Below, piece by piece: positions 1 through 6,382 of a stretch of 6,923 nt of DNA. Both the position numbers and the translations under genes were made by a program. The notes beneath the pieces were generated by a model, which had not been told where the DNA came from, made no database searches, and saw only the letters and a list, made by a program, of their open reading frames with translations. This DNA is from Pseudorhodoplanes sp. (lineage in GTDB: Bacteria > Pseudomonadota > Alphaproteobacteria > Rhizobiales > Xanthobacteraceae), in contig WBUW01000164.1 of the NCBI GenBank assembly GCA_008933495.1, positions 1-6,923 of the forward strand, written 5' to 3'. Every line of letters begins with the position of its first letter. Positions within the stretch are counted from its first letter, which is position 1.

Positions 1-1
1 G

Positions 2-3000
2 GTCGGAACGATATTCGTCCACGGCTCGGGCATGAACGTGGTCGCGATGCCGGTGATCGGCGACATTTCGCTCCTGGTGGCGCTCACGATGGCGGCGTTC
101 GCGGTGCTGTTCGGGACGCGCCACATCGATGCGACCGAGCATCAGGACGGTCTGATGCTCGCGATCGCCACCGAATCGCTGGTCAAGCTCGCGGCCTTTC
201 TGGCGGTCGGAATATTCGTGACCTTCTGGATGTTCGACGGACCCGCGTCGCTGTTCGCGCAGGCCATGAACCGCCCGGACGCCGCGGCCGTCCTGTCCTA
301 CACGCCCAAGTTCGGCGCGATCTTCGCGATGACGATGCTCTCGTTCTTCGCGATCATCCTGTTGCCGCGGCAATTCCATGTCACCGTCGTCGAGAATCAC
401 CAGGAATCGGAAATCCGGCGCGCCGCCTGGGTGTTCCCGCTCTATCTCATCCTCATCAACCTGTTCGTCATCCCGATTGCGCTCGCCGGCCTGACGACTT
501 TTCCGTCCGGCAAAGTGGACAGCGACATGTTCGTGCTGGCGCTGCCGCTCTCGGTCGAATCCCACTTCTTCACCATCCTCGCTTTCGTCGGCGGCTTGTC
601 GGCGGCGACCGCGATGGTGATCGTGGAGTCGGTTGCGCTGGCGATCATGGTCTCCAACGACCTGATCGTGCCGCTCGTTCTCCAGCAGCGTTCGCGCCTG
701 ATCACCGCGCGCGCCGATGTCGGCTCGTTGCTGTTGACCGTGCGCCGGATCGCGATTTTCGTGATCATGATCCTGGCTTATCTCTATTATCGCTCGGTCG
801 GCGAGGCGCAGCTTGCCGCCATCGGCCTGTTGTCGTTCGCCGCGGTCGCGCAGCTCGCGCCGGCCTTTTTCGGCGGGTTGTTCTGGCGCCAGGGCACCGC
901 GCGCGGCGCCATCGCCGGCATGACCGTCGGCATCATGGTCTGGGGCTATACCCTGCTGCTGCCCAATATCGCGGACGCCGGATTCATCGGCACCTCGATC
1001 CTCACCGATGGCCCGTGGGGGCTCACGTTCCTGCGGCCGCAATCGATCCTCGGCCTCGATCTCAGCCCGCTGGCGCACGGCGTGTTCTGGAGTCTTGCGC
1101 TCAACATCATCGCCTATGTCACGTTCTCGCTCGGCCGCGCGCCGGCCGCCATCGAACGCATGCAGGCGGACTTGTTCGTCCCCTCGAGCCTGACGCCGGT
1201 GCCGAGCTTCCGGCTGTGGCGCACGCCGGTGACGGTCGAGGAACTGAGCACCACGGTCACGCGCTATCTCGGCGAGGAGCGCACGCGCATCTCGTTCGAG
1301 AACTTTGCGGCTTCGCACGGCATCAGCATTGCGCCCAACAGCGACGCCGATTTCCAGCTTCTGCGCCATGCCGAGCATCTGCTTGCATCAGCGATCGGCG
1401 CCGCCTCGTCGCGGCTCGTGCTGTCGCTCTTGCTGCGCAAGCGGACGGTTTCCACCAAAGCCGCGCTCAAGCTGCTCGACGACGCCAATGCCGCGATCCA
1501 TTACAACCGCGAAATCCTCCAGACCGCGCTCGAACATGTGCGTCAGGGCATCGCGGTGTTCGACAAGGACATGCAACTCGTGTGCTGGAACCGGCAATTC
1601 GGGGAGATTCTTGACCTGCCGCGCGACATGATCGGCATCGGTGTGCGGCTTGACGAAATCCTGCGCCATCATGCCGGGCGCGGCATGCTCGGGGCCGGCT
1701 CGCCGGTGGCGCTCGTGCGCGACCGCATCGACCGCTATGCGTTCGCGAGCGAACCGTTCCTTGAACGCTTCCCCGACCGCGGGCTCGTGATCGAGGTGCG
1801 CGCCAACCGGATGCCGGGCGGCGGCATCGTGGCGACCTATACCGACACCACGCCGAGCGTGGAGGCGGCCGAGGCGCTCGAGCGGCGCGTGCGCGAGCGC
1901 ACGACCGAACTGACCCGCCTGAACGCCGAACTTGCGCGCGCCAAGGCCGACGCCGAGGAAGCCAACATCTCCAAGACGCGGTTCCTCGCCGCCGCGAGCC
2001 ACGACATTCTCCAGCCGCTCAATGCTGCCCGCCTCTATGTCACCTCGCTCGTCGAGCGCCAGGGCGGCGGCGAGGACGCGCGCCTGGTCAGCAATATCGA
2101 CGCTTCGCTCGATGCCGTCGAAGAGATTTTCGGCGCACTGCTCGACATTTCGCGGCTCGATACCGGCGCCATGAAGCCGGAAATCGTCTCGTTCCGCATC
2201 GACGAATTGCTGCGCCAGCTCGAAGTCGAATTCGCGCCGCTGGCGCGCGAAAAGGGCCTTGAGCTTGTCTTCGTGCCCTCGTCGCTGACCGTCCGGTCCG
2301 ACCGCCGGCTGCTGCGGCGGCTTTTGCAGAATCTCGTCTCCAATGCCATCAAGTATACCCGCAAGGGGCGGGTGCTGGTCGGCTGCCGGCGGCGGCGCAA
2401 CCGCCTGCGCATCGATGTCTGCGATACCGGCATGGGGATTCCGTCGTCACAGAAGAAGAACATTTTCCGCGAGTTCCACCGGCTCAATGAAGGGGCCAAG
2501 GTGGCGCGCGGGCTTGGTCTTGGCTTGTCGATCGTGGAACGCATCGCCCGCGTCCTCGACCACAAGGTCGAGCTGCGATCGGTTCCCGCCAAGGGCTCGC
2601 GCTTTTCGGTGGAAGTCGGGCTGTCGGCGGCGACGGCGGGCGTGACGACGCGGCGCGACGTGCCGCGCGTCGATGCCGGCCAACTGGCCGGCGTCGCCGT
2701 GCTTTGCATCGACAACGATCCGCAAATTCTCGACGGCATGGAGACGCTGCTGCGCGGCTGGGGCTGCACCGTGCGCAAGGCGACCGACCTCACGAGCGCC
2801 GTTGCCGTGCTGGAGGACGACCCGGTCACGCTTAACGGGCTCCTGGTCGATTATCATCTCGACGAAGGCAACGGCATCAACGCCATTATCGAATTGCGCC
2901 GCCGCCTGCGGATCGACCTGCCGGCGATCCTGATCACCGCGGACCGTACCGTGCGCGTGCGCGACGAGGCGAAGAACCGCGACGTGCCGGTGCTGCACAA

Positions 3001-3073
3001 ACCGGTCAAACCGGCGGCGCTGCGCGCGCTTCTGGCGCAATGGCGGATTCAGCGCGTCGCGGCGGCCGAGTGA
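2..3073 (+). CDS. Hybrid sensor histidine kinase with sodium:solute-symporter-like membrane domain, CrbS/MxtR-like (5' end missing)
   Basis: Inner-membrane sensor kinase. The reading frame is open from base 2, so the gene began before the window; the Met at 32 is internal. Residues below are numbered from that Met (1013 to the stop). About ten hydrophobic segments in residues 10-370 form the rest of a sodium:solute-symporter (SSS) fold. A PAS domain follows at about 495-605, then a coiled coil at 610-650. The kinase core has the H-box SHDILQPL with His657 as phosphoacceptor, the N-box with Asn771, the G1 box DTGMGIP (798-804) and the G2 box GLGLGLSIV (827-835). A receiver domain spans about 887-1008 with acidic Asp894/Asp896, phosphoacceptor Asp940, Thr969 and Lys990. 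This order matches CrbS/MxtR, which is about 1150 residues, so some 130-150 residues are probably missing. CrbS senses acetate-related metabolism and controls acs. That role is inferred here from architecture and the neighbouring regulator. No gene for acetate metabolism is visible. Confidence 0.93.
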   Translation, partial: VGTIFVHGSGMNVVAMPVIGDISLLVALTMAAFAVLFGTRHIDATEHQDGLMLAIATESLVKLAAFLAVGIFVTFWMFDGPASLFAQAMNRPDAAAVLSYTPKFGAIFAMTMLSFFAIILLPRQFHVTVVENHQESEIRRAAWVFPLYLILINLFVIPIALAGLTTFPSGKVDSDMFVLALPLSVESHFFTILAFVGGLSAATAMVIVESVALAIMVSNDLIVPLVLQQRSRLITARADVGSLLLTVRRIAIFVIMILAYLYYRSVGEAQLAAIGLLSFAAVAQLAPAFFGGLFWRQGTARGAIAGMTVGIMVWGYTLLLPNIADAGFIGTSILTDGPWGLTFLRPQSILGLDLSPLAHGVFWSLALNIIAYVTFSLGRAPAAIERMQADLFVPSSLTPVPSFRLWRTPVTVEELSTTVTRYLGEERTRISFENFAASHGISIAPNSDADFQLLRHAEHLLASAIGAASSRLVLSLLLRKRTVSTKAALKLLDDANAAIHYNREILQTALEHVRQGIAVFDKDMQLVCWNRQFGEILDLPRDMIGIGVRLDEILRHHAGRGMLGAGSPVALVRDRIDRYAFASEPFLERFPDRGLVIEVRANRMPGGGIVATYTDTTPSVEAAEALERRVRERTTELTRLNAELARAKADAEEANISKTRFLAAASHDILQPLNAARLYVTSLVERQGGGEDARLVSNIDASLDAVEEIFGALLDISRLDTGAMKPEIVSFRIDELLRQLEVEFAPLAREKGLELVFVPSSLTVRSDRRLLRRLLQNLVSNAIKYTRKGRVLVGCRRRRNRLRIDVCDTGMGIPSSQKKNIFREFHRLNEGAKVARGLGLGLSIVERIARVLDHKVELRSVPAKGSRFSVEVGLSAATAGVTTRRDVPRVDAGQLAGVAVLCIDNDPQILDGMETLLRGWGCTVRKATDLTSAVAVLEDDPVTLNGLLVDYHLDEGNGINAIIELRRRLRIDLPAILITADRTVRVRDEAKNRDVPVLHKPVKPAALRALLAQWRIQRVAAAE

Positions 3074-3176
3074 TAGAGCTTGATCCCGACAGGCGTGAAG
3101 CGGTTTTCGGAGAAGATCATGCTCAAACAAAGAGCTCAGGCGGGATGACGATCCGAAGAAAAGTCATCCCGCTTTA
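3074..3176. repeat. Two-stem palindromic intergenic repeat, Bradyrhizobium-type
   Basis: The roughly 100-base gap between the convergent kinase and regulator genes is almost filled by two stem-loops. Stem 1 pairs GAGCTTGATC (3076-3085) with GATCATGCTC (3115-3124), with one mismatch, and an inner CCGA/TCGG pairing (3086-3089 with 3107-3110). Stem 2 pairs GCGGGATGAC (3140-3149) with GTCATCCCGC (3163-3172) perfectly. The core at 3096-3130, including the stretch CGGTTTTCGG and then GATCATGCTCAAACAAAG, matches from memory a dispersed intergenic element common in Bradyrhizobium, Rhodopseudomonas and related genomes. It starts directly after the kinase stop codon. Membership of the repeat family is recalled, not searched. 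Confidence 0.72.
3138..3175. terminator. Stem-loop between convergent genes, likely transcription end point
   Basis: This is the second stem of the repeat: a perfect 10-bp stem (3140-3149 with 3163-3172), extendable by a G-T and an A-T pair, around a 13-base loop. On the plus strand only TTT follows, so it is a weak intrinsic terminator for the kinase mRNA. On the minus strand no T run follows. Its place between two convergent stop codons suggests it ends transcription or protects 3' ends in both directions, possibly with Rho. Confidence 0.5.
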
Positions 3177-3193
3177 GCGGCCGCCGCCCCCGG

Positions 3194-3871
3194 TCAGCCT
3201 TCGACCGAAGCGTTCTGCGGCCATTGCCCGACCTCGATGCGCGAGGCGGCGATGACGGCCTGGGTGCGGCTTTCCACCCCGAGTTTCTGAAGGATCGCCG
3301 ATACGTGCGCCTTCACCGTGGCCTCGGAGACGCCGAGCTCGTAGGCGATCTGTTTGTTGAGCAGCCCCTCCGACAGCATCATCAGCACGCGCACCTGCTG
3401 CGGCGTGAGCGTGGTGAGACGCGCCATCAATTCCGAGGAGGCCGCGTCGTTGCCGGCATTGAGGTCGACGTCCGGCGGGGTCCACACGCCACCCTCCAGC
3501 ACGCCGGCAATGGCTGTGCGCATGCCCTCGACATCGAGCGTCTTGGGAATGAAGCCGGAAGCGCCGAAATCCATGCAGCGGCGGATCACCGAGGGGTCGT
3601 CATTGGCGGAAACCACGACCACCGGCACGCTCGGATATTGCGCGCGCAGATACATGAGGCCGGAAAAGCCGCGCACGCCCGGCATGCTCAGGTCGAGCAA
3701 AATGAGATCGACGTCGCCGCCGGCATCGAGGAGCTGGGATACTTCATCGAACGAGCCGGCTTCGGCGATGTCGGTATGCTCGAACAGCCCGCCCACCGCC
3801 TCGCGCAATGCACCGCGGAACAGGGGATGATCGTCAGCGATGACCAGACGGTATTCGGTCGATGGGCTCAA
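3194..3871 (-). CDS. NarL/FixJ-family response regulator, CrbR/ErdR-like
   Basis: A cytoplasmic two-component response regulator of 225 residues, the usual length for the family. The N-terminal receiver (about 7-125) has acidic Asp13/Asp14, phosphoacceptor Asp60 in LILLDLSMPG, Ser88 and Lys110. The C-terminal LuxR-type helix-turn-helix (about 153-212) contains LTPQQVRVL and NKQIAYELGVSEATVKAHVS, the DNA-recognition segment. The start is TTG: an in-frame TAA lies two codons upstream, and no ATG or GTG occurs before the conserved IADDHPLF segment at residues 11-18. No clear Shine-Dalgarno sequence is seen. The gene converges on the SSS-type hybrid kinase, and the receiver sequence resembles ErdR/CrbR, the regulator that activates acs in Pseudomonas and Vibrio. 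It is therefore the probable partner of that kinase. Partner and target genes are inference; the family is certain. Confidence 0.93.
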   Translation of the reverse strand: MSPSTEYRLVIADDHPLFRGALREAVGGLFEHTDIAEAGSFDEVSQLLDAGGDVDLILLDLSMPGVRGFSGLMYLRAQYPSVPVVVVSANDDPSVIRRCMDFGASGFIPKTLDVEGMRTAIAGVLEGGVWTPPDVDLNAGNDAASSELMARLTTLTPQQVRVLMMLSEGLLNKQIAYELGVSEATVKAHVSAILQKLGVESRTQAVIAASRIEVGQWPQNASVEG

Positions 3872-3927
3872 TGGTTAATCCGCGTGGCTTTTTGCCCGGA
3901 CGGCGGGCGTTGCCAATGTACAACATT

Positions 3928-3956
3928 TTGAAGCGGCGTAAGTAACCGACGTCAAG
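3928..3956 (-). promoter_or_regulatory. Possible promoter of the response regulator gene
   Basis: On the minus strand CTTGAC (3956-3951) is a full match to the alphaproteobacterial -35 element. At a 17-base spacing lies CTTCAA (3933-3928), a poor -10 match. A short GCCCG/CGGGC hairpin (3894-3908) follows in what would be the leader, about 20 bases before the TTG start. The remainder of the 3872-4003 gap shows nothing else I can support. Confidence 0.3.
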
Positions 3957-4003
3957 GCGTTTGGATGCGATCCGCCGCCGCGCCGGGCTCCAGGGCACCG
4001 ATT

Positions 4004-4465
4004 TTACCAGCCCGAGCCGAGAAATTGCAGCACCACGTGGCGCCGGTGGGGCTGCGCGCGGTGCTCGACCAGGTAGATCGCCTGCCAGGTCCCAAGCTGC
4101 ATGTGTCCGCCGGCCACCGGAACATGCAGCGAGACCCCCGACAGCATCGTCTTGACGTGCGCGGGCATGTCGTCGGGTCCCTCGGTGTCGTGCCGCCAGC
4201 CCGCTCCGGCCGGCGCGAGCCGGTCCAGCGCGGTGACCAGATCGCGTTGCACGTCGGGGTCGGCATTCTCCTGGATGGTCAGCGCGGCCGAGGTATGGCG
4301 CAGGAACAGCAGCAGCACACCGTCGGCGGCGCGGCATTCGTCAAGAAATCGCGCCGCCTCGCGCGTGATGTCGACAAAGCCGATCCCCGTGGTGTCGACG
4401 GTGAGTTCAGCCGTTGCGACCACGGTCTGGATGGCTGTTTCCGGGGCGGACAGGTGGCTGGCCAC
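4004..4465 (-). CDS. yjbQ: YjbQ/UPF0047 family protein (putative secondary thiamine-phosphate synthase)
   Basis: A small cytoplasmic protein of 153 residues, full length for the UPF0047 (YjbQ) family. Signature stretches are clear: DIT (32-34), FLRHTSAALTIQENADPDVQRD (split here as HTSAALTIQENADP, 57-70), H92 with EGPDDMPAHVK (95-105), a SLHVPVAGG turn (112-120) and LGTWQAIYLVEHR (124-136). Conserved His57, His92 and His103 with nearby acidic residues may form a metal or active site. E. coli YjbQ shows weak thiamine-phosphate synthase activity when overexpressed, but the physiological role is unsettled, so the enzyme name is only provisional. The start is GTG, chosen because it lies 8 bases after the upstream stop codon and gives the family's normal N-terminus; a second GTG at residue 15 is possible. 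The tight spacing suggests co-transcription with the upstream exported protein gene. Confidence 0.9.
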   Translation of the reverse strand: MASHLSAPETAIQTVVATAELTVDTTGIGFVDITREAARFLDECRAADGVLLLFLRHTSAALTIQENADPDVQRDLVTALDRLAPAGAGWRHDTEGPDDMPAHVKTMLSGVSLHVPVAGGHMQLGTWQAIYLVEHRAQPHRRHVVLQFLGSGW

Positions 4466-4473
4466 GGATCCGC

Positions 4474-4938
4474 TCAGGTCTTGCCGAGCATGTCCTTCTG
4501 GACCTGCCCCATCATTTCAATGAGCCGCCGCCAGACCTTCTCGACAAAGCTCATCACGCGGTCGATATCGGCCTGGCTTGGAAGCTTGAGCTCGGGCGGC
4601 CTGGTGGTCGCGCCCGGCGGCTCTGGCCGTGCCGGCTCGGGCAGCGGCAGCCCGCGCGCCAGCAAATCCTTCTTCAGCGCGGCGTTGCTGTTCTGCAGTC
4701 GCGCGATTTCGCTTTCGAGCGCGGCGCGCTCGTCGGGCACAGTCTCGCAGGTCCAGCCGGCGGTGCGGTGCAGGCAGAGCGAGACCTGGCCGGTGCGCCC
4801 GTCCAGCCGCAGGAAACCGTCCCCGACTTTGTGGAAGCTGAAACGGGCATCCGATTCCGGCGGCGTGCTCTGGGCCGAAGCGGTGCCGGCGACCAGAACG
4901 GCGCCGGCCAGGACTGCGAATGCGGCAAGACGAGCCAT
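4474..4938 (-). CDS. Uncharacterised exported protein with coiled coil and C-terminal amphipathic helix
   Basis: I cannot name a function for this 154-residue protein. Residues 1-22 form a signal peptide (MARLAAFAVLAGAVLVAG, then an Ala-Ser-Ala site before Gln23), so the mature protein should be periplasmic. Residues 30-65 form a small, probably beta-rich segment (FSFHKVGDGFLRLD, then QVSLCLH and GWTCETV) with two cysteines, Cys55 and Cys64, that could form a disulfide bond. A predicted coiled coil follows (68-95), then a Pro-rich linker (98-120) and an amphipathic helix (122-151, SQADIDRVMSFVEKVWRRLI). The frame stays open upstream to 5184, but the ATG at 4938 is chosen because GGAGGT precedes it by 4 bases and the signal peptide starts there. 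The protein type, with the cysteine segment and the VEKVWRR helix, looks like conserved hypothetical proteins of Hyphomicrobiales. It is divergent from the atp operon and 8 bases upstream of yjbQ. Confidence 0.82.
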   Translation of the reverse strand: MARLAAFAVLAGAVLVAGTASAQSTPPESDARFSFHKVGDGFLRLDGRTGQVSLCLHRTAGWTCETVPDERAALESEIARLQNSNAALKKDLLARGLPLPEPARPEPPGATTRPPELKLPSQADIDRVMSFVEKVWRRLIEMMGQVQKDMLGKT

Positions 4939-4942
4939 GCTG

Positions 4943-4948
4943 ACCTCC
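4943..4948 (-). promoter_or_regulatory. Ribosome binding site of the exported protein gene
   Basis: On the minus strand GGAGGT sits 4 bases before the ATG at 4938. It is a near-perfect Shine-Dalgarno sequence and decides this start over the longer open frame that reaches 5184. Confidence 0.85.
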
Positions 4949-5063
4949 GGGAACGCGGGTGGCCGCAGCCAGCATCCCACGCTCCGCTGCGAATTCCGAA
5001 CGGTTTCGCCGTACCGCTGCGGAGGGTGCCGGCGGGGCCTCGGAGCATCGTCACTAACACATT

Positions 5064-5084
5064 GATCGAACACTACTTTCGACC
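5064..5084. promoter_or_regulatory. Imperfect inverted repeat in the divergent intergenic region
   Basis: TCGAA (5066-5070) and TTCGA (5078-5082) are separated by 7 bases. The arms extend to GATCGAA/TTCGACC with one mismatch. It lies about 23 bases upstream of the -35 element of the atp promoter, a position that would suit an activator or repressor site shared by the divergent genes. Arms this short can occur by chance. Confidence 0.25.
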
Positions 5085-5106
5085 GATGCACCGGGCCGCT
5101 CCTGTT

Positions 5107-5136
5107 CTTGACTCGCCTACCCCCCGTCAGTATGGT
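5107..5136 (+). promoter_or_regulatory. Housekeeping-type promoter of the atp F0 operon
   Basis: TTGACT (5108-5113, preceded by C to give CTTGAC) is followed by exactly 17 bases and TATGGT (5131-5136). This is a good match to the primary sigma factor consensus of alphaproteobacteria. Transcription would start near 5143, giving a leader of about 60 bases before the atpI ATG at 5202. No stronger candidate is seen between 4939 and 5201, and no clear promoter for the leftward gene was found in that gap. Confidence 0.7.
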
Positions 5137-5201
5137 CCGCGCGGCTTTGAGGGCGGCGAGGAGCATCTTTCCAACCTTGAACAACCGCGAGTGTCGAAAG
5201 C

Positions 5202-5582
5202 ATGGCGAACGGCGCGCGCGACAGGGATGGACCGGAGCACCGGCCCGCTGACGAAGCCGCCCTTTCCGCGAGGCTCCGGCGTCTCGGCAACCGGCTCGGT
5301 TCGATCAGACCGGGTCAGCCTGCCGAACCGCCATCCGGCGCCGGACCGACCGCCGATCCTTCGGCGATCGCACGCGGCTTTAGGCTCTCGACGGAGCTTG
5401 TGGCCGGCGTGATTGTCGGGGCGATGTTTGGCTGGCTGCTCGACCGCTGGCTCGGCATTTCGCCCTGGGGGCTGATTGTCTTTCTGCTGCTGGGCTTTGC
5501 CGCCGGCGTCCTCAATGTGATGCGTGTGGCGGGCGTGGCGCCCGGCCCCGGCGCGGCCGGCAACGGTGTGAACAAGAACTGA
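5202..5582 (+). CDS. atpI: ATP synthase protein I (AtpI)
   Basis: A small inner-membrane protein of 126 residues, a typical length for alphaproteobacterial AtpI, which helps assemble the c-ring of F0 or supplies ions for it. The first 55 residues are hydrophilic, with an ALSARLRRLGNRL helix (20-32) and a Pro/Gly-rich stretch. The conserved core FRLSTELVAGVIVGAMFGWL (60-79) is the first membrane helix, ending at the LDRWLG turn. SPWGLIVFLLLGFAAGVLNV (87-106) is the second. The Gly-rich, DRWLG and PWGL features are hallmarks of the family. The start ATG at 5202 has only a weak ribosome binding site (GAAAG), which fits low expression of an assembly factor. It is the first gene of the F0 operon, 40 bases before atpB and downstream of a strong promoter. 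Confidence 0.93.
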   Translation: MANGARDRDGPEHRPADEAALSARLRRLGNRLGSIRPGQPAEPPSGAGPTADPSAIARGFRLSTELVAGVIVGAMFGWLLDRWLGISPWGLIVFLLLGFAAGVLNVMRVAGVAPGPGAAGNGVNKN

Positions 5583-5583
5583 C

Positions 5584-5600
5584 ATCGCCGAAACGGCGAT
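5584..5600 (+). promoter_or_regulatory. Perfect hairpin between atpI and atpB
   Basis: ATCGCCG (5584-5590) pairs perfectly with CGGCGAT (5594-5600) around an AAA loop. It begins just after the atpI stop codon and ends 5 bases before the GAGGA ribosome binding site of atpB. No T run follows, so it is not a terminator. It could set mRNA processing or the coupling of translation from atpI to atpB. Confidence 0.45.
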
Positions 5601-5622
5601 CTGACGAGGACCAGACCCGGCC

Positions 5623-6372
5623 ATGGCCGACCCGATCCACCAGTTCAAGATCAACAAGATCGCCACCATTGCCAATATCGGCGGGCACGAAATCGCCTTC
5701 ACCAACTCCTCGCTCTACATGCTGATCGCCGCCGGCGTGATCACCGCCTTGATGGTCGGCGCGACCGCGAGCCGTTCGCTGGTGCCGGGCCGCCTACAAT
5801 CGGTCGCCGAACTGTCCTACGAATTCGTGGCGGACACGCTGAAAAGCTCCGCCGGCACTGAGGGGATGAAGTTTTTCCCGCTCGTGTTCACGCTGTTCAT
5901 GTTCATCCTGACCGTGAACATGATCGGGCTCATTCCCGGCACCTTCACGGTCACCAGCCATATCATCGTAACGGCGGCGCTGGCGCTGCTCGTCTTCTTA
6001 ACCGTCATCGGTTACGGCGTGTACAGGAACGGCTTCAGGTTCCTCAAGCTGTTCGTTCCGAGCGGTATTCCAGTCTATATCCTGCCGCTGATCGTCTTCA
6101 TCGAGGTCCTGTCGTTCCTCTCGCGCCCGATCTCGCACTCGGTGCGCCTGTTCGCGAACATGCTGGCGGGCCATATCACGCTCAAGGTGTTTGCCGGCTT
6201 CGTGACCATGCTCGGCGGCCTCGGCTTTGTCGGCTGGCTCGGCGCCGTGCTGCCGCTCGGCCTCACCGTTTCGCTGACCGCGCTCGAAATGCTGGTCGCG
6301 TTCCTGCAGGCCTATGTGTTCACCATCCTGACCTGCATCTATCTCAACGACGCCATTCACCCGGGCCACTGA
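5623..6372 (+). CDS. atpB: ATP synthase F0 subunit a
   Basis: The stator subunit that forms the two proton half-channels against the c-ring, in the inner membrane. At 249 residues it has the usual alphaproteobacterial length. Hydrophobic segments lie at about 31-49, 84-106, 113-134, 149-166, 188-212 and 214-241. The essential arginine is Arg175 in SHSVRLFANMLAGH, the counterpart of E. coli Arg210. Glu161, Asn179 and Gln229 (in AFLQAYVF) are the other expected channel residues. His184 and Glu222 occupy the places of E. coli Glu219 and His245, the natural pair swap seen in many bacteria and mitochondria. The ATG at 5623 follows GAGGA (5606-5610) at 12 bases, somewhat long. The start fits the family's MADPIHQFKI-type N-terminus. 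It is co-transcribed with atpI and atpE; the gap to atpE is 44 bases. Confidence 0.98.
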   Translation: MADPIHQFKINKIATIANIGGHEIAFTNSSLYMLIAAGVITALMVGATASRSLVPGRLQSVAELSYEFVADTLKSSAGTEGMKFFPLVFTLFMFILTVNMIGLIPGTFTVTSHIIVTAALALLVFLTVIGYGVYRNGFRFLKLFVPSGIPVYILPLIVFIEVLSFLSRPISHSVRLFANMLAGHITLKVFAGFVTMLGGLGFVGWLGAVLPLGLTVSLTALEMLVAFLQAYVFTILTCIYLNDAIHPGH

Positions 6373-6382
6373 GAGGCCTGCA

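Noticed and set aside
2035..2829. Long open frame of 264 codons on the minus strand inside the kinase gene
   Set aside because: It lies fully antisense to the conserved kinase and receiver domains, is rich in Arg/Ser without recognisable motifs, and is what high-GC codon bias produces by chance.
3177..3184. GCGGCCGC palindrome
   Set aside because: An 8-base GC palindrome is expected by chance in DNA this rich in G and C; nothing around it suggests a function.
3894..3908. GCCCG/CGGGC hairpin next to a T run, considered as a terminator
   Set aside because: The T run precedes the stem on the plus strand and reads as A on the minus strand, so it does not have terminator polarity; the stem is only 5 bp.
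3224..3931. Plus-strand open frame opposite the response regulator
   Set aside because: It is the mirror of a certain response regulator gene, His/Arg/Gly-rich, with no ribosome binding site and no domain.
3965..5065. Plus-strand open frame of 366 codons
   Set aside because: It runs antisense across both yjbQ and the exported protein gene, which have clear family motifs or a signal peptide and ribosome site. The translated product is low-complexity and resembles nothing I know.
4939..5184. N-terminal extension of the exported protein to an ATG at 5184
   Set aside because: The extension would cover the atp promoter region and bury the signal peptide, while a GGAGGT sits ideally before the ATG at 4938.
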